From contig NZ_JACKXD010000003.1 of the NCBI RefSeq assembly GCF_014212355.1, positions 1-64,000 on the forward strand: a stretch of 64,000 nt of DNA, read 5' to 3'. The DNA is from Halobellus ruber (lineage in GTDB: Archaea > Halobacteriota > Halobacteria > Halobacteriales > Haloferacaceae). Position 1 is the stretch's first letter, and each line of letters opens with the position of its first letter. Below the pieces are notes generated by a model that did no database searches, was not told the origin of the DNA, and was given only the letters and a program-made list of their open reading frames with translations. The position numbers and the translations under genes were made by a program. Shown one piece after another: positions 7,652 to 16,230 of the stretch.

Positions 7652-7836
7652 GTGAAACGCCTCGTATTGTGAGGTCAGACGGAGTAGCAGGAGGTAGGTG
7701 TGAGGTCGGAAGGGCGGGAGAGAGATTTGAACCACGGTCGCTCCGCTCCCTGGTTCAAATCTACTCGGTTCTATGATACCGGACTCACGAGTTGCTCGGC
7801 GATGAAACCGCCTCGCAGTGTGAAGTCGGTAGAGCA
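7652..7836. repeat. Degenerate duplications of the tRNA-iMet 3' end
   Basis: Read on the minus strand, the tRNA 3' end and its flank (CTACCTCCCGCTA then a CTTCACACTGCGAGGC-type flank) recur in decayed form as CTACCTCCTGCTA followed by CCTCACAATACGAGGC (7652-7699), and as a third partial copy with TTCAAATCTCTCTCCCGCC and CCTCACAC (7698-7735). These look like successive scars at a tRNA attachment site. No integrase or cargo remains in the 200 bp. Confidence 0.65.
7723..7762. repeat. Inverted repeat made of tRNA T-arm sequence
   Basis: AGATTTGAACCA (7723-7734) and TGGTTCAAATCT (7751-7762) form a perfect 12-bp inverted repeat. Both arms carry the TTCAAAT T-loop consensus of the neighbouring initiator tRNA. 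It is probably a by-product of repeated integration at the tRNA, not a gene. Confidence 0.75.
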
Positions 7837-7911
7837 TAGCGGGAGGTAGATTTGAACTACCGATCTCCGGGTTATGAGCCCGGCGGAATCTCCTGGCTAT
7901 CCCATCCCGCT
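7837..7911 (-). tRNA. Initiator tRNA-Met (anticodon CAT)
   Basis: A 75-nt cloverleaf on the minus strand starting AGCGGGATGGGATAGCC. The acceptor stem AGCGGGA pairs with TCCCGCT and the discriminator is A. The anticodon stem CCGGG/CCCGG carries the three consecutive G:C pairs typical of initiator tRNA, with loop CTCATAA. The sequence matches the known haloarchaeal initiator tRNA as I recall it rather than the elongator, which starts GCCGGG. CCA is not encoded. Confidence 0.95.
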
Positions 7912-7982
7912 ACTGGAACGAAGCCGAGGGCTACGGTTAAGGATTGTGTTTCGGGCGCAGTATGGCAGTTTGCCACAGCCCG

Positions 7983-8432
7983 TCAGGAGCGCGTCACGCG
8001 CCACGTGAGGAGGCTTTCGGCGACGTAGTTCAGGAGGACCGACGCCCCGATCGCGATCGGGATCGGGATCAGCTGCCAGAGGTCGAACCCGAAAACCGAG
8101 ACCGTCACGTCGAGCTGTCGGAGCCCGCGGACGATCAGAAACTGGACGGCGAGCCCGCCGCTGCGGACCAGATTCGACCGGAGGAAGCGAGCCAGGGTGG
8201 GCCACGCTCCGGGCGCGCCGAGGTCGGAGAACGTCCACCGTTCGTTGATCGCGAACATCACGACGATCGCGACCTCCGCGCCGACGAGCTTGGCGTACTC
8301 CCCCAGTAAGCCGAACCCGATGATGAGCACAGTCGTCGTCGTCACGTCGAAGGCGGCCCCCACCGCGCCGACGGAGACGAACTGCCCGAAGCGGACGCCC
8401 GAGGCGAGCGTTTCGACCGTCTTCCGGACCAT
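7983..8432 (-). CDS. GtrA family membrane protein
   Basis: A 149-residue protein with four hydrophobic segments, beginning RFGQFVSVGAVGAAFDV and containing FAINERWTFSD, the hallmark of GtrA-like proteins. These are thought to help flip or position polyprenyl-phosphate-linked sugars. It follows the glycosyltransferase gene directly (its ATG abuts that gene's TGA), so the two are one transcription unit. This pairing of a GT2 enzyme with GtrA is typical for lipid-linked sugar modification of the cell envelope. Confidence 0.85.
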   Translation of the reverse strand: MVRKTVETLASGVRFGQFVSVGAVGAAFDVTTTTVLIIGFGLLGEYAKLVGAEVAIVVMFAINERWTFSDLGAPGAWPTLARFLRSNLVRSGGLAVQFLIVRGLRQLDVTVSVFGFDLWQLIPIPIAIGASVLLNYVAESLLTWRVTRS

Positions 8433-9236
8433 TCAGTCGGCCTCTGTGGGATCGGCCGCGAGGCGTTCGGTCAGCGACGGTTCGGTCCGCCGGCGCGAGG
8501 CGAGAAGCTGGTGGAACCGATCCTCCCGGAGCAGCCGCGCCCGGTGGCGGGAGGTCACGAGCGCCCGCCCGAGTCGGAGCGTCGTGCCGACCGTCGAGAC
8601 GGTCGATTCGGGGTGGTCCTCCCACCGGACCGGCACCTCCACGATCCGTCGGTCGAAGGCGCTCGCGACCGCAACCAGTTCGAGGTCCCACGCGAACCCC
8701 GGCTCGTAGAGGTGCTCGCGGACCGTCCGCCACGTGGCGGCCGTGAGCGCCTTCGCGCCGCACTGGTAGTCGTAGAGCGCCTCGTCGAGGAACCGCCGGG
8801 CGAGCCACGCGAACCCGTCGCCCAGCCGGCGCCGGGCGAACGTCTGGTGGGACAGCACGTCGGCGTCGGGGTGCCGGCGGGAGCCCGTAGCGAGGTCCGC
8901 CCCGCCGTCGAGCACCCGGTCGACGACGGCGGCGAAGGAGTCGGCTGGGGTGCTGCCGTCGGCGTCGACGAAACCCAGCACCGCGACGCGGTCGACGAGC
9001 GCCTCGAACCCCGCGGTGATCGCCGCGCCCTTCCCGCGTCTCCGGTCGGCGACCGCGAGCTCGACGACCCCCGGAAGGGGCGCGAGTCGGTCGCGGATCC
9101 CCGGCTCCGGCGCGTCGAGTTCGACCCTGACGACGGCCGGGTCGAGCCGGTCTGCGAGCGCCCGGAGGTAGGCGCCGAGCCGGTCGGCGTCGGGGCGGTA
9201 GGCGGGGACGACGATCCCGACGGGGCGAGTCATCAC
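8433..9236 (-). CDS. Family 2 glycosyltransferase (polyprenyl-phosphate sugar transferase type)
   Basis: A 267-residue GT-A enzyme without C-terminal membrane helices. It shows GIVVPAYRPD at the start, RRRGKGAAITAGFE (nucleotide-sugar binding), the metal motif GFVDADGS and YDYQCGAKALT, followed by an acceptor-site EVPVRWEDHPESTV. This resembles dolichyl-phosphate glucosyl/mannosyl transferases. It probably charges a polyprenyl phosphate, with GtrA encoded next acting on the product. Start at 9236 or the next Met at 9233. The sugar cannot be told from sequence. Confidence 0.85.
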   Translation of the reverse strand: MMTRPVGIVVPAYRPDADRLGAYLRALADRLDPAVVRVELDAPEPGIRDRLAPLPGVVELAVADRRRGKGAAITAGFEALVDRVAVLGFVDADGSTPADSFAAVVDRVLDGGADLATGSRRHPDADVLSHQTFARRRLGDGFAWLARRFLDEALYDYQCGAKALTAATWRTVREHLYEPGFAWDLELVAVASAFDRRIVEVPVRWEDHPESTVSTVGTTLRLGRALVTSRHRARLLREDRFHQLLASRRRTEPSLTERLAADPTEAD

Positions 9237-9399
9237 CGCGGAATACCGGCTCCCGTGTAAAAAACGAACCGCTACCGCTCGGCGGCGCTTCCAGAGAGGC
9301 AGGCCGGCCGGACGCGACCGGGAATCCGGGCGGGGATTTATATCTGATCACGGGCCCACAGCCCGTGTGCGGTGAGCATTGCCCTGCGCCGTGTAGCGG

Positions 9400-9481
9400 T
9401 ATCGTCGGGTTTGTACCTGAGTGTGCATCCGATCGCACGGACGTGCGATCGATCGACACGGGACTTGCAAACCCGACGATA
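9400..9481. repeat. 82-bp near-palindrome (hairpin element 2)
   Basis: Perfect 13-bp ends TATCGTCGGGTTT (9400-9412) and AAACCCGACGATA (9469-9481), with imperfectly complementary arms meeting at a centre GATCGCACG/ACGTGCGATC. The inner CCGATCGCACG is shared with the 84-bp palindrome at 4788. It sits in the 354-bp gap between the divergent glycosyltransferase and the DUF2298 gene; apart from it, that gap shows only AT-leaning promoter-like DNA (TTTATATCTGATC near 9338-9350). Confidence 0.85.
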
Positions 9482-9590
9482 GTCCAGCACGTCGGCGCGG
9501 GGACGACGGTGTGCCGGCTGTTCGCTTCATCCGATCGACGCTCGGGCGAAAAACGTATGCCCCGGGGTCTCGGCGGATGCGGTACGGAGA

Positions 9591-12113
9591 ATGGAGTACG
9601 CCCTCCTCGTCCGATGGCTGGTTCTCTACGCCGCACTCTTCGCGCTCGGCCTCCCGCTCGTTGCTCGGCTGCTGCCCCGGGCTGACGGTCGCGGCGCCGG
9701 GCTGGCGGTCCCGGCGGCGTTCGTGACCCTCAGCGTCCCCGCCTACTGGGTCGGACACGCAACGTGGGGGCCGGTCGCGCTCGCCGCCGGCGTCGCGACG
9801 CTGCTTCTCGCCAGCGCGTTCGCCGGGCTCGATATCGCAGCGCTCCGTGAGCGCCGGGTGCGGCTCGCCGTCGACATCGACCGGGGGGCCGCCACCGACG
9901 CCGCTGCCGTCTTCTTCCTGGGGTTTGGGGTCGTCGTCGCGATCCGGGCGTTCGACCCTGCGGTGCTCCCGATCGGCGGGGAGAAGTTCCTGGACTTCGG
10001 CCTGCTGAAGACCCTCGACCGGTCAACCGTCCTGCCGCCGGAGGACGTCTGGTTCGCCAACGAGCCGGTGAAGTACTACTACGGCGGGCACCTGACGGCG
10101 ACGCTGCTGTCGTGGCTGACCGCGACGCCCCCCCGGTTCGGCTACAACCTGGCGCTTGCGGGATTCTACGCTGCCCTCGTGACCGCGGCGTTCGAGCTCG
10201 CGGCCGCCGTCGGTGCCGATCGCGGAGTGTCACGACGGATTGCCGGCGGGTTCGCCGCGTTCTTCGTCGGCGTCGCGAGCAACCTCGTGACCGCGGGGCG
10301 GTTCGCGCTGCTCGCGCTCCCGGAACCGCTCGAACGGGCCGCCGCGACGTACGTCGCCGCGCGCACCGACTATACCGTCGGGACCATTCTCGCGGGCGCG
10401 GAGTCGTTCAGCTACTGGAGTGCCTCCCGCGTGATCCCGGGAACGATCAACGAGTTCCCGCTTTTCGCGTGGCTGAACGGCGACCTCCACGCTCATATGA
10501 TGGGAACGCCGACCCTGCTGCTCGCGGCGGCGGTCGGCTACGCGTACTACCGGACGCCCGCGTCGGCGGTGCGTCGCCGGCGCGTACTCCTGTTCGTCGT
10601 GCTGCCGGTGCTCGCCGGGTGGCAGGCGGTCGTCGACACCTGGAGCTTCCCGAGCGTCCTCGCCGTCGGGTGGCTGGCGGCGGTCTTCGCCCCCGCCGGC
10701 CCGTGGACGCTGCTCCCCGGCGGGCGGCGGCTCCGACCGTCGCTCCCCGGCGGCGGGGACGCTCCGGCGGCCGGAGCGGCCGCCACCGACGGAACGACCG
10801 TCGTCACTCGGGCAGTGACTGCCGAACTCCGACGGATCGGCGGCGCGCTCGCGGTCGCCGCGGTAGCAGCGATCGTTGCGGCTGTCCTCGCGGCGCCGTT
10901 CCTCCTCGGGACGGCCACCGGCGGCGGCGAGCGGTCGGTCGAGCTCCTCGGGCCGGAACTCCGGAGCGGGCTCGGGCCGCTCCTTTTGATTCACGGCGCG
11001 TTCCTCGTCGGCTTGGGCGGCTACCTCCTCGGCCGGGTTCGGATCGCCCGGCCGTGGGTGCTCGTCGGGGGCGTCGCCGCCGCCGCAGCAGTCGGGTTAC
11101 AGGTCGGGTTCGCGGCGCTTGCGGTGTCGGTACCGCTGCTCGTCCTCGCGTGGGTCGCGCTGCGGACCGCGGAGTCGGTCGGCTACGAGGCCGTCCTCGT
11201 CGTCGCGGGCGCCGGACTCGTCACCCTCGTCGAACTGGTGTACGTGAACGAGCAGGCCGGGCCGGGCCGGATGAACACCGTTTTCAAGACCTATATGCAG
11301 GTGTGGGTGTTCTTCGGGACCGCGATGGGCGTGGCCCTCGCAGGGTTGTGGGCCGGCGAGGGGGTAGCCGGCGCTGACGACGCCGAACGGGCGACCGAAC
11401 CGGCTGCCGGGGCGACGGGCGCCGTCCGTTCGGAAGCCGGCACGGAGTCGATCGAACCCGACGGCGGCGACGTGGCCGCGTCGGACGCGGACGACGGGAC
11501 CACCGGCAGCGACGCCGACGGGGTCCCGTGGCGACGGGTTGCGGTCGTCGGGGTCGTGGTCGCACTCGTCGCGTCGACGAGCGTCTACGGCGTCCTCGCG
11601 GTCGGTGCACACTTCGGGAACGCCCCTGCAGGCGGCCCCACGCTCGACGCGACGCAGTTCGTCCGGACCGACCACCCAGAACAGGCGACTGCGATCGCGT
11701 GGGTCGACGCCCGCGAGGGCCAGCCCACGCTGCTGGAAGCGCCGGGGACCGCGAGATACCCCGGCGGCACTGACGGCCGCGAACGGGTGATGTACTCGTG
11801 GAATGCCAACCCCGCGTCGAGCCTGACGGGCGTCCCGACCGTCGCGGGGTGGCAACACGAAGTCGGTTATCGCGGGCGGGCGGCGTACCTCGACCGCGTC
11901 CGCGACGTCGACGCGATGTACACCGGCGACCCGGCGACGCGGGCGGCGCTGTTCCGGCAGTACGAGGTAGAGTACGTCTGGGTCGGGCCGGGCGAGCGCG
12001 CCCGGTACGGATCGGTGTCGTTCCGGATGGCCGGCGTCGAACCGGTCCACCGCTCGGGCGACGTGACGATCTACGCGGTCGACCGCGAGGCGTTACCCGA
12101 CGGCCAGGAGTAG
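9591..12113 (+). CDS. DUF2298 (YYY) polytopic membrane protein, putative GT-C type glycosyltransferase
   Basis: An 840-residue protein with many hydrophobic segments across its first ~570 residues, an acidic low-complexity insert at about 585-640, one further membrane helix near 650, and an extracytoplasmic C-terminal domain. The motif VKYYYGGHL (around residue 162) is the 'YYY' signature of DUF2298 proteins of Archaea and Chloroflexi. The layout (acidic loop GGEKFLDFGLLK, many helices, outer C-terminal domain) suggests a GT-C transferase using lipid-linked sugars; this is inference. It is divergent from the GT2/GtrA pair, hinting at a shared envelope glycosylation theme. Confidence 0.8.
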   Translation: MEYALLVRWLVLYAALFALGLPLVARLLPRADGRGAGLAVPAAFVTLSVPAYWVGHATWGPVALAAGVATLLLASAFAGLDIAALRERRVRLAVDIDRGAATDAAAVFFLGFGVVVAIRAFDPAVLPIGGEKFLDFGLLKTLDRSTVLPPEDVWFANEPVKYYYGGHLTATLLSWLTATPPRFGYNLALAGFYAALVTAAFELAAAVGADRGVSRRIAGGFAAFFVGVASNLVTAGRFALLALPEPLERAAATYVAARTDYTVGTILAGAESFSYWSASRVIPGTINEFPLFAWLNGDLHAHMMGTPTLLLAAAVGYAYYRTPASAVRRRRVLLFVVLPVLAGWQAVVDTWSFPSVLAVGWLAAVFAPAGPWTLLPGGRRLRPSLPGGGDAPAAGAAATDGTTVVTRAVTAELRRIGGALAVAAVAAIVAAVLAAPFLLGTATGGGERSVELLGPELRSGLGPLLLIHGAFLVGLGGYLLGRVRIARPWVLVGGVAAAAAVGLQVGFAALAVSVPLLVLAWVALRTAESVGYEAVLVVAGAGLVTLVELVYVNEQAGPGRMNTVFKTYMQVWVFFGTAMGVALAGLWAGEGVAGADDAERATEPAAGATGAVRSEAGTESIEPDGGDVAASDADDGTTGSDADGVPWRRVAVVGVVVALVASTSVYGVLAVGAHFGNAPAGGPTLDATQFVRTDHPEQATAIAWVDAREGQPTLLEAPGTARYPGGTDGRERVMYSWNANPASSLTGVPTVAGWQHEVGYRGRAAYLDRVRDVDAMYTGDPATRAALFRQYEVEYVWVGPGERARYGSVSFRMAGVEPVHRSGDVTIYAVDREALPDGQE

Positions 12114-12134
12114 CGAGTCGACGCGGTGGCCGCG

Positions 12135-12392
12135 CTACGACCCGCGCTTCCTGATGACGTCGATCGCCTCGGCGTCGACGGCGACGACGTCCAGGAAGTG
12201 GGGAACGAACTCGCGTTTCTCGAAGGTTTCGCGCTCCTCTTCGGTGCCGACCGTACACCACAGTTGCGGACGGTCGGGACCGTGGTAGTCGGCCTGCCGG
12301 TCCAGGGAGAAACAGACGACCTCCTCGCCGTCGACCTCGATGATCGCACCGCGGCCGATCCCGGGGTCCCCGCGGATGATGACCTTCTTCAT
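12135..12392 (-). CDS. HAH_0734 family protein
   Basis: An 85-residue soluble protein beginning MKKVIIRGDPGIGRGA and containing PQLWCTVGTEEERETFEKREFVPHFLDV. This corresponds to a haloarchaea-specific family usually named after Haloarcula HAH_0734. Function unknown; the sequence predicts a small alpha/beta protein with one Cys. It is divergent from the ribosomal protein cluster, with a 113-bp shared upstream region. Confidence 0.75.
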   Translation of the reverse strand: MKKVIIRGDPGIGRGAIIEVDGEEVVCFSLDRQADYHGPDRPQLWCTVGTEEERETFEKREFVPHFLDVVAVDAEAIDVIRKRGS

Positions 12393-12505
12393 ACCCCGCG
12401 TTTGCCACAGTCGGGGCTTAACCGCTTCGGAGACGCGTCGGGCGCGCGGCCCGAACCAAACGGGTTTTAACCGATCGTCGTGAATTCTACGTAAGGTCGA
12501 TATCT

Positions 12506-12787
12506 ATGGAGATGCCACGCCGATTCAACACGTACTGTCCGAACTGCGACGGCCACCACGAGCACGAGGTCGAGAAGGTCCGGACGGGGCGCTCGACCGG
12601 GATGAAGTGGAACGCACGACAGACCCGACGGGGCAAGTCCACGATCGGGAACGCGGGGAAGTTCTCGAAGGTCCCCGGTGGGGACAAGCCGACGAAGAAG
12701 ACCCACCTCAAGTACATCTGCTCGGACTGCGGCAAGGCCCACATGCGCGAGGGCTGGCGCGCCGGGCGCCTCCGGTTCCAGGAGTAA
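12506..12787 (+). CDS. rpl44e: 50S ribosomal protein L44e
   Basis: A 93-residue zinc-ribbon ribosomal protein with [12 protein letters not shown] at residues 11-22 and [12 protein letters not shown] near 72-83, the four expected Cys. The basic middle ([10 protein letters not shown]) contacts rRNA at the large-subunit E site in Haloarcula structures. A TATA-like TTTTAA at 12465-12470 may drive this gene and the four that follow. Start codons at 12506 or 12512 are both possible. Confidence 0.97.
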   Translation: MEMPRRFNTYCPNCDGHHEHEVEKVRTGRSTGMKWNARQTRRGKSTIGNAGKFSKVPGGDKPTKKTHLKYICSDCGKAHMREGWRAGRLRFQE

Positions 12788-12789
12788 CG

Positions 12790-12975
12790 ATGGCGGGGAA
12801 CTTCTACCGCGTCCACTGTCCGGACTGCGACAACGAACAGGTCGTCTTCGGCAAGGCCTCCTCGACCGTCAACTGCGCCGTCTGCGGGACCACGCTCGCG
12901 ACGCCCACCGGGGGCGACGCCGAGATCCACGGCGAGGTCGTCGAGACGGTCGAGCGCCGCTCGGCCGAGGCGTAA
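12790..12975 (+). CDS. rps27e: 30S ribosomal protein S27e
   Basis: A 61-residue zinc-finger ribosomal protein: CPDC at residues 10-13 and CAVCG around 28-32, with FGKASSTVNC between. The gene starts two bases after the L44e stop codon, and the pair is conserved across archaea. Confidence 0.97.
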   Translation: MAGNFYRVHCPDCDNEQVVFGKASSTVNCAVCGTTLATPTGGDAEIHGEVVETVERRSAEA

Positions 12976-12999
12976 CCACATACCCGGAGGGTACACTAT

Positions 13000-13800
13000 A
13001 TGAAGTACAGCGGCTGGCCCGAGTCGGGCGAACTCGTCGTCGGCGAGGTCGACGAGATCGCCGATTTCGGCGTCTTCGTCGACCTCGACGAGTACGAGAA
13101 CAAACGCGGCCTCTGTCACATCAGCGAGGTCGCAAGCGGGTGGATCAAGAACGTCCGCGACCACGTCCGCGAGGGGCAGACGGTCGTCGCGAAGGTGCTC
13201 GACGTCGACGAGGGGTCCCAGCAGATCGACCTCTCGATCAAGGACGTCAACGAGCACCAGCGGAAGGACAAGATCCAGGAGTGGAAGAACCAGCAGAAGG
13301 CGGACAACTGGATGGAGATCGCCTTCGGCGAGGACGTCGACGACGAGCGCTACAGCGCCGTCGCCAACGCCATCCTCGCGGAGTTCGAGTCCCTCTACGA
13401 GGGGTTCGAGGCCGCGGCGATCCGCGGCACCGAGGCGTTGGACGAGGTCGACCTCGACGACGAGGAGGTCCAGGCGATCGTCCAGACCGCCCGCCAGAAC
13501 GTCTCGGTCCCCTATGTCACCGTCACGGGCTACGTCGACCTCCGGTGTCCCACCGGCGACGGCGTCGACTCCATCACCGGGGCGCTGCAGGCCGCGGAGG
13601 GCAACGGCGAGATCCCCGAGGAGATCGACCTCGAGGTCACCTACGTCGGCTCCCCCGAGTACCGGATCCGGGTGCAGGCGCCGGACTACAAGACCGCCGA
13701 GAACGCCCTGGAGTCGGCGGCGGGGCGGGCCCGCGAGTCGATCGAGGCCGCCGGCGGCACCGCCGAGTACCACCGCGAGCGCCGCGAAGACGACGAGTAA
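13000..13800 (+). CDS. eif2a: Translation initiation factor aIF2 subunit alpha
   Basis: A 266-residue protein. Residues 1-85 are an S1/OB domain ([20 protein letters not shown], then GLCHISEV). Next comes a helical domain with [22 protein letters not shown], then an alpha/beta C-terminal domain that binds the gamma subunit. The heterotrimeric aIF2 brings initiator Met-tRNA to the small subunit. A Shine-Dalgarno-like GGAGG lies 10 bp before ATG 13000. Part of the L44e-S27e-aIF2alpha-Nop10 operon. Confidence 0.97.
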   Translation: MKYSGWPESGELVVGEVDEIADFGVFVDLDEYENKRGLCHISEVASGWIKNVRDHVREGQTVVAKVLDVDEGSQQIDLSIKDVNEHQRKDKIQEWKNQQKADNWMEIAFGEDVDDERYSAVANAILAEFESLYEGFEAAAIRGTEALDEVDLDDEEVQAIVQTARQNVSVPYVTVTGYVDLRCPTGDGVDSITGALQAAEGNGEIPEEIDLEVTYVGSPEYRIRVQAPDYKTAENALESAAGRARESIEAAGGTAEYHRERREDDE

Positions 13801-13826
13801 TCGCGGTCCGGGACGCTTCGATACCG

Positions 13827-14009
13827 ATGAGATCGGACATCCGCGTGTGTGCGGCGTGGCGCGACGCCCACGACCGCCCGGTCTACACCCTCGGCGACAC
13901 CTGCCCGGCGTGCGGCGCCGACGCCGAGAACTCCGCGCCGGCGCCGTTCGACCCGGAGGACGCCTACGGCGAGTACCGACGCGCTCTTAAACGCCGCGGC
14001 CGCGAGTGA
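13827..14009 (+). CDS. nop10: H/ACA ribonucleoprotein component Nop10
   Basis: A 60-residue protein with the Nop10 fingerprint: an N-terminal Cys, VYTLGDTCPACG (zinc ribbon half), then APFDPEDAYGEYRR and a basic tail. It binds Cbf5 in the archaeal box H/ACA pseudouridylation particle. It starts 27 bp after aIF2-alpha. The PAC2 gene begins 5 bp after its stop. Confidence 0.95.
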   Translation: MRSDIRVCAAWRDAHDRPVYTLGDTCPACGADAENSAPAPFDPEDAYGEYRRALKRRGRE

Positions 14010-14013
14010 GGGT

Positions 14014-14772
14014 ATGGACGATATCGAAGTCGAGACGGTCGCGGAGCCGACGCTCCACGATCCGGCGCTGATCGAGGGGCTGCCCGGCGTCGGCCACGTC
14101 GGCAAGCTGGCCGCCGAACACCTGCTCGAGGAGTTCGACTCCGAACTCGCGGTCCGGGTCCACTCCGACGAGTTCCCCCCACAGGTCGGGATCGGCGACG
14201 ACGGGGTCGCCTCGCTGGCGTGTGCGGAGTTCCACGCCGTCGACGCCGGCGACCGCGACCTGCTGGTGTTGACCGGCGACCACCAGGCGCAGTCCCATTC
14301 CGGACATTACCACGTCACCGACGCGTTCTTGGATGTCGCCGCGTCGTTCGACGTCACCGACATCTACGCGCTGGGTGGCGTCCCGACCGGCGAACTCGTC
14401 GAGGAACCCGACGTGCTGGGCGCCGTCGGCGACGAGGCGGGGCTCGATCCGCTGAAGGCGGCGGGCGTGGAGTTCCGGGAGGGCGAGCCCGCGGGGGGAA
14501 TCGTCGGCGTCAGCGGCCTCCTCCTGGGCCTCGGCGAGCGCCGCGGCTTCGACGCGTCGTGTCTGATGGGCGAGACCAGCGGCTACCTCGTCGACCCCAC
14601 AAGCGCACAGGCGGTGCTGGAAGTCTTAGAGGAGGTCGTCGGCTTCGAGGTCGGCTACGATTCCTTAGAGGAGCGCGCTGAGGAAATGAAGGAGGTCGTC
14701 GAGAAGATCCAGGAGATGCAGAGCCAACAGCAGGGGATGCCCGCCGACGACGACCTGCGGTACATCGGGTAG
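14014..14772 (+). CDS. PAC2 family protein (proteasome assembly chaperone-like)
   Basis: A 252-residue protein. ATG 14014 is chosen because it is 5 bp after nop10 and begins the conserved MDDIEVETVAEP...LIEGLPGVGHVGKLAAEHL. The glycine-rich GVSGLLLGLGERRGF and ETSGYLVDPTSAQAVLE are typical of archaeal PAC2 (PF09754) proteins, related to eukaryotic proteasome assembly chaperones. The last ~60 residues are predicted coiled coil. The gene is conserved next to nop10 in archaea, hinting at a link to RNP or proteasome assembly. Role not proven. Confidence 0.85.
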   Translation: MDDIEVETVAEPTLHDPALIEGLPGVGHVGKLAAEHLLEEFDSELAVRVHSDEFPPQVGIGDDGVASLACAEFHAVDAGDRDLLVLTGDHQAQSHSGHYHVTDAFLDVAASFDVTDIYALGGVPTGELVEEPDVLGAVGDEAGLDPLKAAGVEFREGEPAGGIVGVSGLLLGLGERRGFDASCLMGETSGYLVDPTSAQAVLEVLEEVVGFEVGYDSLEERAEEMKEVVEKIQEMQSQQQGMPADDDLRYIG

Positions 14773-14805
14773 CGAGGCCAGAGCGGCCTCGTGGCTCGGC
14801 GTCGC

Positions 14806-15708
14806 CTACGCCTCGATGATGTCGTCGTCCGCCTCGGGCGGGACCGCGAGCCGTCCGTCGAGCGACGTCACCGCGCGGCCGCCGACGCGGACCTCCGCGC
14901 CGATCTGAACCCGGATCCGACCCGGGCGGTCGACGAAGTGGCCCTGCTCGAAGACCATCTCCGCCGGGAGTTCGTCGTCGAAGGCGGACACCTCGCGGAG
15001 GTACGCGCCGCAGGCGCCGGCGGCAGTTCCCGTGGCCGGGTCCTCCGGGATCCCGAGCCCCGGGGCGAACGCGCGGGCGTGGAGCGTGGAGTCGCCTTCC
15101 AGGGCGTCGAACGTGAACGCGTAGACGCCGGCGGCGTCGTACTCGGCCGCAAGCGCGTCGAGCGCGGCGTCGTCGGGGTCGGCCGCGCTCAGATGCTCCA
15201 GGAAGTTCACCGGGACCATCAGGAAGGCGAGCCCGGTCGAGGCGACCGCCGTCGGGAGGTCCGCACCGACGTCGCGGAGCGCGGCGGGGTCGATACCCAG
15301 GGCGTCGCCGAGCCGGTCGTAGCCGACGTCGACGCGGCGAACCTCCGGGCGATCCTGCGTCATCCGGACGACCCCGTCGGGGTCGACATCGACGTCGAGC
15401 ACGCCGACGTTGGTCTCGACGGTGTACTCGCCGGGGTCGATCGCGCCCTCCTCGTGGAGGTGCGCGTGGGCCGCGATCGTGGCGTGGCCGCAGAGGTCGA
15501 CCTCCTGCGTCGGCGAGAAGTACCGGAGCCGACGGTCGGCGTCGTCCGAGGGGAGGAGGAAGGCGGTCTCGCTGACCGCGAGTTCGGCGGCGACGGCGGC
15601 CATCCGATCGGTCGAGAGGCCCTCAGCCTCGGGGACGACGCCAGCGGCGTTGCCGGCGAGGGGGTCGGCGGTGAACGCGTCGACGAGCAGCGCACGGCGG
15701 GTGTCCAT
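14806..15708 (-). CDS. PhzF family isomerase/epimerase-like protein
   Basis: A 300-residue protein with the PhzF two-domain diaminopimelate-epimerase-like fold. Motifs include VDAFTADPLAGNAAGVV (residues 9-25), SETAFLLP, the RYFSPTQEVDLCGHATIAA block, and EDPATGTAAGACGAYL. Members isomerise or are of unknown activity; a phenazine pathway is not implied. It converges on the PAC2 gene with a 33-bp gap. Confidence 0.85.
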   Translation of the reverse strand: MDTRRALLVDAFTADPLAGNAAGVVPEAEGLSTDRMAAVAAELAVSETAFLLPSDDADRRLRYFSPTQEVDLCGHATIAAHAHLHEEGAIDPGEYTVETNVGVLDVDVDPDGVVRMTQDRPEVRRVDVGYDRLGDALGIDPAALRDVGADLPTAVASTGLAFLMVPVNFLEHLSAADPDDAALDALAAEYDAAGVYAFTFDALEGDSTLHARAFAPGLGIPEDPATGTAAGACGAYLREVSAFDDELPAEMVFEQGHFVDRPGRIRVQIGAEVRVGGRAVTSLDGRLAVPPEADDDIIEA

Positions 15709-15809
15709 ACCCCACCTGACGCCCGCCCGGCCCTAAAGTCCTCGTCGGAAGCGCCGGGTCGTGGTTAGTTACGCATCGACCGACCCGAAACCCGCTCTCG
15801 GGCGGGACC

Positions 15810-16116
15810 GGAAGGGGCCGCGCTCCCGACGAAGTTGACGAGAGCGCAGCTCTCGTCAGCCGACCGGAACGCGGCGCGTTCCGGTGAAGACTGAGAGAAG
15901 CCGCGAGGTGGCGGAGCCGCCTCGGCCCGTGCGAACGGGCGCACAGCGCCCGTGAGCGGAGACCGCAGGAGTGATACTGTCGGCTATAACTACGTGAAGA
16001 GTTTCCACACCCCCCGGGGGTGTCGAAATCCGTCACGCGACTATAGCCGACAGTATGAACCGAGTGAGCGACGAGGACCACAGCGAAGCCATCGAGTCGA
16101 GACCGCGGGGGCTTCC
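15810..16116. repeat. GC-rich haloarchaeal intergenic element interrupted by a palindrome
   Basis: The ends GGAAGGGGCCGCGCTC (15810-15825) and CGCGGGGGCTTCC (16104-16116) recur as the ends of a second element at 42487-42586. The interior is low-complexity GAGCG-type DNA with short hairpins (GAGAGCGCAGCTCTC, CGGAACGCGGCGCGTTCCG). An 83-bp palindrome sits within it. No gene is seen between 15709 and 16230. Confidence 0.65.
15974..16056. repeat. 83-bp palindrome (hairpin element 3)
   Basis: The perfect 15-bp ends ATACTGTCGGCTATA (15974-15988) and TATAGCCGACAGTAT (16042-16056) enclose imperfect arms meeting at a CACACCCCCC/GGGGGTGT centre, so nearly the whole element can fold. It lies inside the GC-rich repeat, whose flanks read on as a normal low-complexity run (CCGCAGGA then ACCGAGTGAGCG) on either side, consistent with insertion. 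Confidence 0.9.
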
Positions 16117-16230
16117 GGGATCCTCTTTCCCTCGTTCGTCCCGACCTCACTCCTGGCTAAACGGTGTCGGGCGCCGAGACGAACGAATTAAGCCGTCGGC
16201 TCGATCGGTAGCAAACGGTGACTGATAGGT

